Below, in pieces: positions 1 to 5,183 of a DNA stretch of 7,332 nt. The number at the start of each line of letters is the position of its first letter. The first letter of the stretch is position 1. Under the pieces are notes generated by a model. The model did no database searches. It saw nothing but the letters and a program-made list of their open reading frames with translations, and was not told the DNA's origin. This stretch comes from Gammaproteobacteria bacterium (GTDB lineage: Bacteria > Pseudomonadota > Gammaproteobacteria > SZUA-229), in NCBI GenBank assembly GCA_021768055.1, contig JAASSE010000043.1, positions 1 through 7,332 on the forward strand. The letters run 5' to 3'. The position numbers and the translations under genes were made by a program.

Positions 1-18
1 CACCTCCATGTACCGCAT

Positions 19-43
19 GAACCTCTGATTAAATCAGAGGTTC
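19..43. repeat. Perfect inverted repeat, possible terminator of an upstream gene
   Basis: Two 11-base arms, GAACCTCTGAT and ATCAGAGGTTC, flank a 3-base loop (TAA). A TGA at 18-20 and another in a different frame at 26-28 could each end a gene lying to the left, which would make this its 3' hairpin. There is no T-run on either side, so an intrinsic terminator is not established. The first 18 bases are too short to identify any gene. Confidence 0.5.
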
Positions 44-73
44 TTAAAGAATAGAAAGCTGGCTGGTTTTATG

Positions 74-83
74 TGCTATAAAT
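74..83 (+). promoter_or_regulatory. Extended -10 promoter candidate for the small membrane protein gene
   Basis: TG-C-TATAAA(T) matches the extended -10 pattern TGn-TATAAT with one mismatch in the hexamer. No good -35 box lies 16-18 bases upstream, as is usual for extended -10 promoters. A start near 90 would give a leader of about 30 bases before the ATG at 121. Motif matching only. Confidence 0.4.
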
Positions 84-120
84 CCGGCAGAACTATAACA
101 ACAGGTGACAGGAGTAAACC

Positions 121-372
121 ATGGACTTGAATATAAAATCATTCGCTTTGGCTGCAGGCATCCTCTGGGGAGCAGCGATATTGCTGGTTGGGCTTGGAAA
201 CATCATGTTTCCGGGATACGGCAGCGCCTTTCTCAAGATGATCGCATCGATTTATCCAGGCTACATCCATGACGCCAGTTACATGCAGGTGTTGTTCGGT
301 GCGGGATACGGATTTGTCGACGGCATTATCGGCGGCGCAATCTTCGCCTGGCTTTACAACCGCCTGCTCTAA
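121..372 (+). CDS. Small two-helix membrane protein, DUF5676/'bacteriophage holin'-like
   Basis: This 83-residue protein is mostly hydrophobic. A first membrane segment runs over about residues 7-27 and a second over about 59-80, joined by a loop containing SIYPGY. The C-terminal pattern GFVDGIIGGAIFAWLYN is typical of short bacterial proteins often labelled DUF5676 or 'bacteriophage holin'; I recognise the pattern from memory and have not searched it. The holin label is probably nominal, because there is no endolysin or phage gene nearby. The ATG at 121 follows a clear Shine-Dalgarno (CAGGAG, 7 bases before the start). The gene appears monocistronic, with its own promoter candidate upstream and the repeat element downstream. 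Its cellular role is unknown; the inner membrane is the expected location. Confidence 0.85.
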   Translation: MDLNIKSFALAAGILWGAAILLVGLGNIMFPGYGSAFLKMIASIYPGYIHDASYMQVLFGAGYGFVDGIIGGAIFAWLYNRLL

Positions 373-408
373 GCAAGCAGTATTCCGTTTAATTCTGGTT
401 GTGTATTG

Positions 409-474
409 TGAAAACGTAATGAGCGCAGCTTAGGTGAATGCAATAACTTCACTGAAAGCGTAACGAGCGAAGGC
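409..474. repeat. Imperfect direct repeat pair, 22-base unit
   Basis: The unit at 409-430 (TGAAAACGTAATGAGCGCAG..) reappears at 453-474 (TGAAAGCGTAACGAGCGAAG..) with 17 of 22 bases identical, offset by 44 bases. The short inverted pair GTGAA (434-438) and TTCAC (447-451) lies between them. The second unit forms the left end of the palindromic element at 452-578, so the first may be the remnant of another copy. Confidence 0.6.
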
Positions 475-578
475 CGGACGAGGCAAATACTCGCGAAAAA
501 AGCGGAGTGTATAAATTACTACATGAGCATTTTTGAGTGAGTATTTAACGAAGCCCGGGCGAGCGCAGTAGCTTTCAG
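452..578. repeat. 127-bp palindromic repeat element with inverted ends (MITE/REP-like)
   Basis: The outer ends are exact inverted copies, CTGAAAGC at 452-459 and GCTTTCAG at 571-578. An inner exact pair is AAATACTC (485-492) and GAGTATTT (539-546). The bases between these pairs also fold back imperfectly: CCGG-rich blocks near 473-479 and 553-559, and A-rich 496-501 against T-rich 530-534. The element could therefore form one long hairpin in DNA or RNA. It encodes no protein. The right end touches the stop codon of slyD (579-581), so it forms the whole 3' untranslated start of that transcript. The arrangement fits a non-autonomous mobile or REP-type repeat. A second full copy is not present in this window, so mobility is inferred. 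Confidence 0.65.
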
Positions 579-1061
579 TCAGTGGTGGTGGCCGCCGGCC
601 CCATGCACATGCCCATGTTCCACTTCTTCCTGCGAAGCATCCCGCACCTCGATGATTTTTACATCGAAGTTCAGATCGACGCCTGCCAGCGGATGGTTAC
701 CATCTACAACCACGCTGTCATCATTTATTTCCTTGACCGTGACCACCAGCATTTCTCCGTTGGGGCCCTGTGCATGAAACTGCATGCCAACCGCGATCTG
801 GCTATCATCTTCAAACATTGACCTGGATACTTCCTGGATCATTGAATCATTACGCATGCCGTAACCTTCTTCCGGAGACACAACGACACTGAACTCATCG
901 CCTGCTGTTTTTCCGGTCAATGCATTCTCCAGCCCGGGAATGATATTTCTTGCACCATGAAGATAGGCAAAACTGCCATCCTCTGATTTATCGATGACCG
1001 CTCCCTCGTTGTCCGTCAAAGTGTAATGAAGGGTAACGACCTTATGATCTTCAATTTGCAT
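579..1061 (-). CDS. slyD: SlyD-type FKBP peptidyl-prolyl cis-trans isomerase
   Basis: This 160-residue cytoplasmic protein has the SlyD layout. An FKBP half-domain covers residues 1-69 (VTLHYTLTDNEG, then IIPGLENALTGKTAGDEFSVVVSPEEGYG). The inserted 'IF' chaperone flap covers about 70-120, and the FKBP fold closes with NHPLAGVDLNFDVKIIEV. The C-terminal tail HGHVHGAGGHHH carries six histidines and no cysteines, a shorter metal-binding tail than in E. coli SlyD. The family catalyses proline isomerisation, acts as a chaperone and, where His-rich, binds nickel for hydrogenase maturation; a nickel role here is not shown. The start is at 1059-1061, with a weak GAGA ribosome site. A terminator at 1125-1151 separates it from the upstream operon, so it probably has its own promoter. 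Confidence 0.95.
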   Translation of the reverse strand: MQIEDHKVVTLHYTLTDNEGAVIDKSEDGSFAYLHGARNIIPGLENALTGKTAGDEFSVVVSPEEGYGMRNDSMIQEVSRSMFEDDSQIAVGMQFHAQGPNGEMLVVTVKEINDDSVVVDGNHPLAGVDLNFDVKIIEVRDASQEEVEHGHVHGAGGHHH

Positions 1062-1114
1062 GCCTGTCTCTTGATTTCTCTATGTGGACGGTAAACCTTA
1101 GCAGATTAATGCTC

Positions 1115-1124
1115 GTACCGGTAC
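1115..1124. repeat. 10-bp perfect palindrome GTACCGGTAC
   Basis: A self-complementary decamer sits in the slyD upstream region, directly after the terminator T-run. It could be an operator half-site pair or chance; no second copy is seen in the window. Confidence 0.3.
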
Positions 1125-1151
1125 AAAAAAACGCCCCATTAAGGAGCGTTT
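1125..1151 (-). terminator. Rho-independent terminator of the microprotein/HMA operon
   Basis: Read on the minus strand, AAACGCTCC pairs with GGGGCGTTT (9 pairs including one G-U) around the 5-base loop TTAAT, and ends in a run of seven T. It lies 37 bases after the stop of the HMA-like gene and upstream of slyD, so it ends that transcript. Confidence 0.85.
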
Positions 1152-1188
1152 GCGCGACTTGTAATAAAAGATATGAATCAGAATACAG

Positions 1189-1422
1189 CTAGAGACCGAT
1201 CAGTTCGCCGTGAAAACCCTGGTCCCGAACGCGATGCAGAATATCGGTGCCTTTGATCTCGTCGGGATTGTACATTACCACCACCAGGTGCTTGTCCTTT
1301 TCGCTGTGCCCGACAGAAACCACCCCGCGGTCGTTTCGAATAGCGTTTTCGAGGTTACTCAGTTCAAGGTCGTCCAGCGTTTCGTCGATGTGAACGGTAA
1401 CATCTGTTAGTGTTCCAGCCAT
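1189..1422 (-). CDS. Heavy-metal-associated (HMA)-like domain protein lacking CxxC
   Basis: The 77-residue product has the length and beta-alpha-beta-beta-alpha-beta pattern of an HMA/ferredoxin-like domain: strand TDVTVHID, helix LSNLENAIRNDRGV, strands VVSVGHSE and HLVVVMYNP, helix GTDILHRVRDQG, strand HGELIGL. The metal-binding CxxC of copper chaperones is absent, and the protein contains no cysteine at all; metal binding, if any, would have to use histidines (H11, H39, H45, H63, H71). The start is well supported by GGAGGT five bases before the ATG. It is the last gene of a likely operon, 63 bases after the second microprotein, and ends at a strong terminator. Function is unknown; HMA-like fold is inferred from the pattern. 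Confidence 0.8.
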   Translation of the reverse strand: MAGTLTDVTVHIDETLDDLELSNLENAIRNDRGVVSVGHSEKDKHLVVVMYNPDEIKGTDILHRVRDQGFHGELIGL

Positions 1423-1485
1423 GACCCACCTCCCAGAATATTCGATACAGAACTCTATTTCATTGTACTCACAATAGCTTGCGTA

Positions 1486-1593
1486 TCAACTGAACCAGTG
1501 TTCCATTTGCCCGCCGAAATAAAGCCGCACCAACACAAGCAGTGCCGCCAGAAAGGCTATGACGAAAGTGATCAGCAGCGCCGTTTTATCCAT
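1486..1593 (-). CDS. 35-aa single-pass membrane microprotein (second of a tandem pair)
   Basis: The minus-strand frame from the ATG at 1593 reads MDKTALLITFVIAFLAALLV, continues LVRLYFGGQMEHWFS and stops at TGA (1488-1486). Residues about 5-22 form one hydrophobic helix, with a basic residue (R23) after it and a short amphipathic end holding H32 and W33. An in-frame TAA four codons upstream fixes the longest possible start. There is no clear Shine-Dalgarno, so translation may depend on the gene 65 bases upstream or on a weak site. It has exactly the same length as its neighbour, and it lies 63 bases before the HMA-like gene on the same strand. I do not recognise the family. Possible roles include a small subunit or regulator of a membrane complex, but nothing in the sequence identifies a partner. 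Confidence 0.55.
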   Translation of the reverse strand: MDKTALLITFVIAFLAALLVLVRLYFGGQMEHWFS

Positions 1594-1658
1594 GACGCGA
1601 GGTTAAGACTGCCCGCTTCGGCAACAGCTTATGTGGTTGATATGTCTGGAAAGAATGC

Positions 1659-1766
1659 TCAGGACAGCGCGTTCGCCAGTATTATCAGAATAAACGTCAC
1701 AGCGACCAGTACACCCAGCACCTTGAGGAGGTTGCCCCAGATGATACGATCATCGCCTTGTAACAT
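1659..1766 (-). CDS. 35-aa single-pass membrane microprotein (first of a tandem pair)
   Basis: The minus-strand frame from the ATG at 1766 reads MLQGDDRIIWGNLLKVLGVL, continues VAVTFILIILANALS and stops at TGA (1661-1659). A polar, acidic start (QGDDR) leads into one hydrophobic helix over about residues 13-33. The ribosome site is very strong: AAAGGAGG with GGAGG five bases before the ATG. This is the main reason to believe so short a gene. It heads the likely operon microprotein-microprotein-HMA-like protein and lies just downstream of an FNR-like site. No family is recognised. The frame on the opposite strand (1498-1881) is an implausible composition and is treated as a shadow. Confidence 0.65.
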   Translation of the reverse strand: MLQGDDRIIWGNLLKVLGVLVAVTFILIILANALS

Positions 1767-1775
1767 TGTATCCTC

Positions 1776-1792
1776 CTTTGTTTTCGACAAAG
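1776..1792 (-). repeat. Small inverted repeat just upstream of the first microprotein
   Basis: On the minus strand CTTTGT and ACAAAG (6 bp) flank a 5-base loop. The right arm runs into the AAAGGAGG ribosome site, so an RNA hairpin could partly mask it. If transcription starts near 1784, as the FNR-like site suggests, only part of it would be in the message. Confidence 0.35.
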
Positions 1793-1819
1793 CCTATCTA
1801 CAAAAAATGTCTTGCTTCT

Positions 1820-1833
1820 ATGACATATATCAA
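1820..1833 (-). promoter_or_regulatory. FNR/Anr-like binding site upstream of the microprotein operon
   Basis: Minus-strand TTGATATATGTCAT matches the FNR consensus TTGAT-N4-ATCAA at 8 of 10 defined positions, with a perfect first half. A weak -10 (TAGGCT, 1796-1791) would put the start near 1784 and the site centre near -42, close to the usual position for activation. This would make the operon oxygen-responsive; that is inference from one motif. Confidence 0.4.
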
Positions 1834-1942
1834 GCCACTGACGAATTAGACACGTCCCAGAATGTCATCATACGCCCGTAGTCTGCTGAGAGGCCATAAA
1901 ATAAACTAATGACCAGCCCCCCCTTGTGACTGTTTCACCTTG

Positions 1943-1972
1943 TTGTACGTTTAATCTGCCAATTTCTACAAT
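1943..1972 (+). promoter_or_regulatory. Sigma-70-like promoter candidate for the 326-aa protein gene
   Basis: TTGTAC (1943-1948) and TACAAT (1967-1972) are separated by 18 bases. The -10 matches 5 of 6 consensus bases; the -35 only keeps TTG. A start near 1979 gives a leader of about 42 bases. That leader contains an inverted pair, TAGCGC (1974-1979) and GCGCTA (2005-2010), with an inner pair GCATA (1988-1992) and TATGC (2002-2006). Confidence 0.45.
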
Positions 1973-2020
1973 TTAGCGCTGTCTAACGCATATTAGTCAC
2001 TTATGCGCTATACCTGATAT

Positions 2021-3001
2021 ATGAACATCGTGTGCTACAGCGAGCGCATTCTCAACCCGTTCCGCGGGGTGATGAACGTGATTGCGCTGGATGATGCCGA
2101 GGCCGTCACCACCGACGGCGTCAACTGGTTCCTGTACGTGCGCGACCATTTCGATACGGCCGACGACACTCCCGAAGAATTTGCTGACGTCGACAATCCC
2201 GATATCCGCTTCGGCAGCTGGAACCAGAAGGACGGTCTCAAACGCGCCCCGGTATTGCCCTGTTACCATTACCAGGAAATCCAGATCAGGGGCGAACGCC
2301 TGCTCGAAGTCGTGCGTCACTACGCCAATGATGTACCATTCGAATTCCGTGACTATTATGAGCTGTGGCTACTGGAACAGAACACACATCAGCCGCTGGC
2401 GCTGCTCGACAGCGTATGCTGTGACCGTGACGTTTACCATACCGATACATTGACATGGCGAGCAGGCAACCTTTGCCGTCACCAGTTTAAATCTGAACAA
2501 ACACAGCTGATCAGCGGACTGGAAACGCACGCAGACATATTGGGCCATGTGGTTAACAAGCGCGCTGGCAACAAGCCCTCGGCACAGTGGTTCCTCAGGG
2601 AAGAAAACGGCTACGGTTACGGACTCGATGGCATAAACCTGGTTGGGGAGCTGGAAGGCAGGGAGCTGTCACCACGCCTGTTTCCAAGAATGTTTATCGA
2701 GCAACACTGGGAAGATGAGGCCATGGCTGCGCTGATCAACGACTTCATCGCATGGCAATCACCCTGGCTATTGCTGCTGGATTTCCTTAAGGACGCACAA
2801 CGCGAAGCGCTGGAACTGGCCGCGAGAAAACACGCGCTGCTCGTCGACAAGCTGCATCTGCTTTACCCGAAAGTCATTAATGACAAGTTGATCAAGGCTG
2901 CGCGGGTGGAAGCCATGCTCAGAAATACCAACAAGGATGAAGACAAAGAAAGCTCACAGCCGCCAAACTACAATGCATCCCTGGGCTGGCGCACGGCCTG
3001 A
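2021..3001 (+). CDS. Conserved-looking hypothetical protein, 326 aa, family not recognised
   Basis: No catalytic motif that I know is visible, and there is no signal peptide or clear membrane segment, so a soluble cytoplasmic protein is likely. The N-terminal half is rich in acidic residues and aromatics (VNWFLYVRDHFD, residues 35-45; YYELWLLEQ, 112-120). The middle has a glycine/tyrosine patch (REENGYGYGLDGINLVGELEGREL, 193-216) followed by PRLFPRMFIEQHWEDEA. Residues about 238-300 look helical (FIAWQSPWLLLLDFLKDAQREALELAARKHALL), and the last 25 residues are polar and probably disordered. Codon use is ordinary over the full length, which supports a real gene. The ATG at 2021 follows an in-frame stop at 2015 and has a weak ribosome site; the next start, M18, is possible but would remove a well-formed N-terminus. 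It stands alone, convergent with yceI 6 bases away. Confidence 0.85.
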   Translation: MNIVCYSERILNPFRGVMNVIALDDAEAVTTDGVNWFLYVRDHFDTADDTPEEFADVDNPDIRFGSWNQKDGLKRAPVLPCYHYQEIQIRGERLLEVVRHYANDVPFEFRDYYELWLLEQNTHQPLALLDSVCCDRDVYHTDTLTWRAGNLCRHQFKSEQTQLISGLETHADILGHVVNKRAGNKPSAQWFLREENGYGYGLDGINLVGELEGRELSPRLFPRMFIEQHWEDEAMAALINDFIAWQSPWLLLLDFLKDAQREALELAARKHALLVDKLHLLYPKVINDKLIKAARVEAMLRNTNKDEDKESSQPPNYNASLGWRTA

Positions 3002-3007
3002 GTGCTG

Positions 3008-3694
3008 TTATTTTCGATGCAATAATGCATCGACCCGCATGCACAACTCCACCGTATTGCTGACCAGGAATGACAGGCTCGTCATATTAAAGTCGGACCG
3101 ATAGATAAACGCCTTCGCGGTCACGACGATCATGTCGTCAGTATCACGCTCGCCATTGACGATATGTTGCCTGTTGCTGACTTTCGCGACGTTGACATCA
3201 AACCGTATCGGCCGGGTAACGCCGTGCATGGTCAGCTTGCCTTTGAGAATTGCGTTGTGCTGATCCAGCCATTCCAGGCCGGTACTGACAAAAAGTATCT
3301 TCGGGTAGGTATAGGTATCGAGAAAATGTTCGCTTTTCAGCATGCTCTTCAGGAACTGCTGTTCCATTGCCAGTGTATCCGCATCGACCATGACCAGCAT
3401 CTGCGACTCATCGCCCCAGGTTTCACGCCGCAATGCAAAGCCACCTTCTACACCCTTGAATTCGGCTTCTACACGGCCAATCTTGCTGTCCACGCAAAAG
3501 CCGACCTTTGAATGTGCACTGTGAATTCGGTAAAGGCGCCCCTGTTCGGCCGCTGTTAGCATCGTCTTTACAATGGATGGATCGACGACACCGCCGCGGA
3601 AGGGCGCACAGATGCGTTTATCACTTGCTTGCGCCGGATACACATACACAAGGCAAGCAACAAGAAATAACAACGTTGCGAGAAAAGATCTCAT
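3008..3694 (-). CDS. Exported YceI-family lipocalin-like protein
   Basis: The first 23 residues form a signal peptide: basic start MR, hydrophobic core FLATLLFLVACLVYVY, and a PAQA-S cleavage site after A23. The product is therefore periplasmic. From about residue 54 the YceI barrel begins (YRIHSAHSKVGFCV). Typical family blocks follow: DADTLAMEQQFLKSMLKSEHFLDTYTYPKILF, LTMHGVTRPIRFDV (154-167) and YRSDFNMTS (198-206). YceI proteins are thought to bind isoprenoid or other lipid-like ligands in the periplasm; the ligand here is unknown. The extra 25-30 residues between signal and barrel (KRICAPFRGGVVDPSIVKTML) are longer than in typical YceI. Cysteines at 13, 28, 67 and 218 leave three in the mature protein, so a disulfide is possible. 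The ATG at 3694 has a weak ribosome site, but the signal peptide fixes the start. Confidence 0.9.
   Translation of the reverse strand: MRSFLATLLFLVACLVYVYPAQASDKRICAPFRGGVVDPSIVKTMLTAAEQGRLYRIHSAHSKVGFCVDSKIGRVEAEFKGVEGGFALRRETWGDESQMLVMVDADTLAMEQQFLKSMLKSEHFLDTYTYPKILFVSTGLEWLDQHNAILKGKLTMHGVTRPIRFDVNVAKVSNRQHIVNGERDTDDMIVVTAKAFIYRSDFNMTSLSFLVSNTVELCMRVDALLHRK
3014..3033. repeat. Perfect hairpin at the convergent 326-aa/yceI junction
   Basis: TCGATGCA and TGCATCGA flank the loop ATAA. It spans the last codons of yceI and lies 13 bases after the stop of the facing gene. It could stop or stabilise both transcripts, but no T-run follows on either strand, so it is not a standard terminator. Confidence 0.45.
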
Positions 3695-3740
3695 GATAAA
3701 TCTGCAATCACTACAGCGGCTGACAACCGGGACTCCCCAA

Positions 3741-3777
3741 CAGATTAATTATAAACAGGCACGCCCCCAGATTAATT
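3741..3777. repeat. Two direct copies of CAGATTAATT in the yceI upstream region
   Basis: The decamer occurs at 3741-3750 and 3768-3777, 27 bases apart, each preceded by a C-run. One copy overlaps the yceI -10 candidate and the other falls where a -35 would be, so they could be operator sites. No protein can be named. Confidence 0.45.
3748..3753 (-). promoter_or_regulatory. -10 box (TATAAT) for yceI
   Basis: Minus-strand TATAAT is a perfect -10, 54 bases before the yceI ATG. The -35 at the expected distance (ATTAAT or neighbours) is poor, which would fit a promoter that needs an activator binding the flanking CAGATTAATT copies. Confidence 0.45.
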
Positions 3778-3815
3778 GATTCAGGTCTGATAATGACTAG
3801 TTAATTAATATTGAT

Positions 3816-4430
3816 TTACATTCCGCTTCTAAATTTATCGTGATATATCTGCGCAGTCGCGCGCATCGGCGTGAGCGCTTCTGCATAGGCTATTAACAGG
3901 TCCAGGGCCCAGCTGATGCGTTCCCTGAAATAGCTGTCTGCATCCGGATTATTGTCTTCGGCATTATCATTCAGAACAGTTTCAACATTCCTCACGATAA
4001 CATGTTCCGGGATATAGCAGATGCGGTTGTTCTTGTAGCTGCTCATGCGCAGCTCAGCCACAGGGTAAGCACCACCATCTGTGTTCGACAATGTAACGAT
4101 CAGGGCTGGTTTATGGCCAACCTCGAAACGGCTCATCAACAGAAAGAAATTTTTCAGCCCCGCCGGCACCTGGCCGTGCCACTCCGGGGATACGATGACA
4201 AAACCGTCGCTGGATTTCACCTGCTCCTTGATCGGATCAAGGTATTCTTTCCATCTCGGTGTGTTGTCCCATACAGTCTGGTCCCACAACGGCAATGGAT
4301 TGTCTGCCAATGGATACAGCCAGGTTTCATTGTCGGGATGCTCGTTGTTTAATGTGGCCTCGATATGACGCGCAACCTTCTCGCTTTGCGACGGATTGCG
4401 GTGGCTGCCGCTGATGATTGAAATTTTCAT
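3816..4430 (-). CDS. NAD(P)H-dependent FMN reductase family protein (flavodoxin-like)
   Basis: The 204-residue protein has the two flavin-binding blocks of the family. The N-terminal phosphate loop follows the first strand: ISIISGSHRNPSQSEKVA, residues 3-20. SPEWHGQVPAGLKNFFLLMSR, residues 81-101, matches the P-E-(Y/W)-x-G-x-(V/I)-P-x-x-L-K-N signature that contacts the flavin ring. A third flavin-contact region is SNTDGGAYP (115-123). Such enzymes use NAD(P)H to reduce FMN, quinones or azo compounds in the cytoplasm; the physiological acceptor cannot be read from sequence. The C-terminal part (about 150-204) is longer than in the smallest members. The start is supported by CCGGAG seven bases before the ATG. 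It lies 100 bases downstream of yedK on the same strand and has a TAAAAT -10 candidate at 4462-4457, so separate transcription is possible. Confidence 0.9.
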   Translation of the reverse strand: MKISIISGSHRNPSQSEKVARHIEATLNNEHPDNETWLYPLADNPLPLWDQTVWDNTPRWKEYLDPIKEQVKSSDGFVIVSPEWHGQVPAGLKNFFLLMSRFEVGHKPALIVTLSNTDGGAYPVAELRMSSYKNNRICYIPEHVIVRNVETVLNDNAEDNNPDADSYFRERISWALDLLIAYAEALTPMRATAQIYHDKFRSGM

Positions 4431-4500
4431 TGTTACTCCGGTTTCAATTCAGCACCATTTTATCGCTTTCTTTAAAACCAATAACCCCACTACTCGTACC

Positions 4501-4525
4501 TCGCCACTCGCCACTCGCCACTCGC
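4501..4525. repeat. Short tandem repeat, 7-bp unit TCGCCAC x 3.6
   Basis: Three exact copies at 4501-4507, 4508-4514 and 4515-4521, plus TCGC at 4522-4525, lie between the yedK stop and the FMN reductase start. Degenerate related bases (ACTCGTACC) precede it. The tract is non-coding and likely length-variable by slippage. Confidence 0.8.
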
Positions 4526-4543
4526 GCCTGCTACGCAGGTGCG
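4523..4543 (-). repeat. GC-rich stem-loop over the yedK stop codon
   Basis: GCGCCTGC-type arms pair around the loop TAC (4532-4534), which is part of the stop codon. In the minus-strand message there are five strong pairs next to the loop, one C-A mismatch and three more pairs. There is no T-run, so it may shield the 3' end or act in Rho-dependent or processed termination rather than as an intrinsic terminator. Confidence 0.4.
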
Positions 4544-5181
4544 ATACACCGCGCGCCTTCATTGCCGGCATTATTTACATATTTTGATACTTCCAGCACC
4601 GTCAGGCTGTCATCGGCCGCCGGTTGCATCAAGGCATCAATGACAGCTGTATCCTCGGAGCTTATCCAGTCCTGCATGGCCTGTTGCGGGATTAATGCGG
4701 GCATACGGTCATGAATCGGCTTCATTTCCCTGTTCGCCTCGGTGGTCACAATACAGCATTGCATTTCACCGTCACGGTTGACCTGGTAGATTCCCGCTAG
4801 TGCCAATGCATCCTGATCACTGGATGTGAAATAGAACGTTGCCTTGTTGTCTTGCTCTCTGCGCCACTCATAAAAACCATTGACGGGTATAACAACACGC
4901 GTCCTTTGTATGAGTTTCCTGAATGAAGGCTTCTCGCGGATTGTCTCCGCGCGTGCGTTTATTAATGGCCGTTCAAACTGGCCGGGTTTCGCCCACACAG
5001 GAATGATGCCCCACTCCATGGTTACGACACTTGTTCCAAGTCTGTCACACACAGTTGCAATAGCTGAACTCGGCGCAATGTTATAACGCGGTGTAAACTT
5101 GTCATCGGAAATAACGACATCCAGTATGCTGATCAGATTATTGACCCCGATCGGATCGTGCGCATCGATTCGTCCACACAT
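4531..5181 (-). CDS. yedK: SOS response-associated peptidase family protein (YedK/HMCES)
   Basis: All four conserved active-site residues are at the same or nearly the same positions as in E. coli YedK: Cys2 directly after the start Met, Asn75 (PLINARAET), Glu105 (VNGFYEW) and His157 (IHDRMPAL). The family motif YNIAPS is at 33-38 and MEWGIIPVWAK at 55-65. At 216 residues it is of usual length. These proteins form a covalent thiazolidine link between Cys2 and abasic sites in single-stranded DNA, protecting them at replication forks. The start is certain because Cys2 must become N-terminal. AGGTG, inside the end of srkA, serves as ribosome site, and the ATG comes 2 bases after the srkA stop, so translation is probably coupled. 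No LexA box is seen immediately upstream because that DNA is srkA coding sequence. Confidence 0.95.
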   Translation of the reverse strand: MCGRIDAHDPIGVNNLISILDVVISDDKFTPRYNIAPSSAIATVCDRLGTSVVTMEWGIIPVWAKPGQFERPLINARAETIREKPSFRKLIQRTRVVIPVNGFYEWRREQDNKATFYFTSSDQDALALAGIYQVNRDGEMQCCIVTTEANREMKPIHDRMPALIPQQAMQDWISSEDTAVIDALMQPAADDSLTVLEVSKYVNNAGNEGARCIAPA

Positions 5182-5183
5182 GA

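Noticed and set aside
121..372. Phage holin implying a prophage
   Set aside because: The 'holin' label for this family is nominal; no lysin, phage structural or integrase gene is present.
582..821. Plus-strand frame across slyD
   Set aside because: Antisense to a clearly recognisable SlyD; a shadow.
1498..1881. Plus-strand 127-codon open frame
   Set aside because: Its composition is not protein-like, it has no ribosome site, and it lies antisense to the two microprotein genes, one of which has an excellent ribosome site.
1867..1900. Very short minus-strand peptides upstream of the microproteins (9 and 13 codons)
   Set aside because: No convincing ribosome sites; expected by chance.
2035..2453. 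Alternative frames on both strands inside 2021-3001
   Set aside because: They overlap the 326-aa frame, lack ribosome sites and have biased Ser/Thr/Arg composition typical of shadows.
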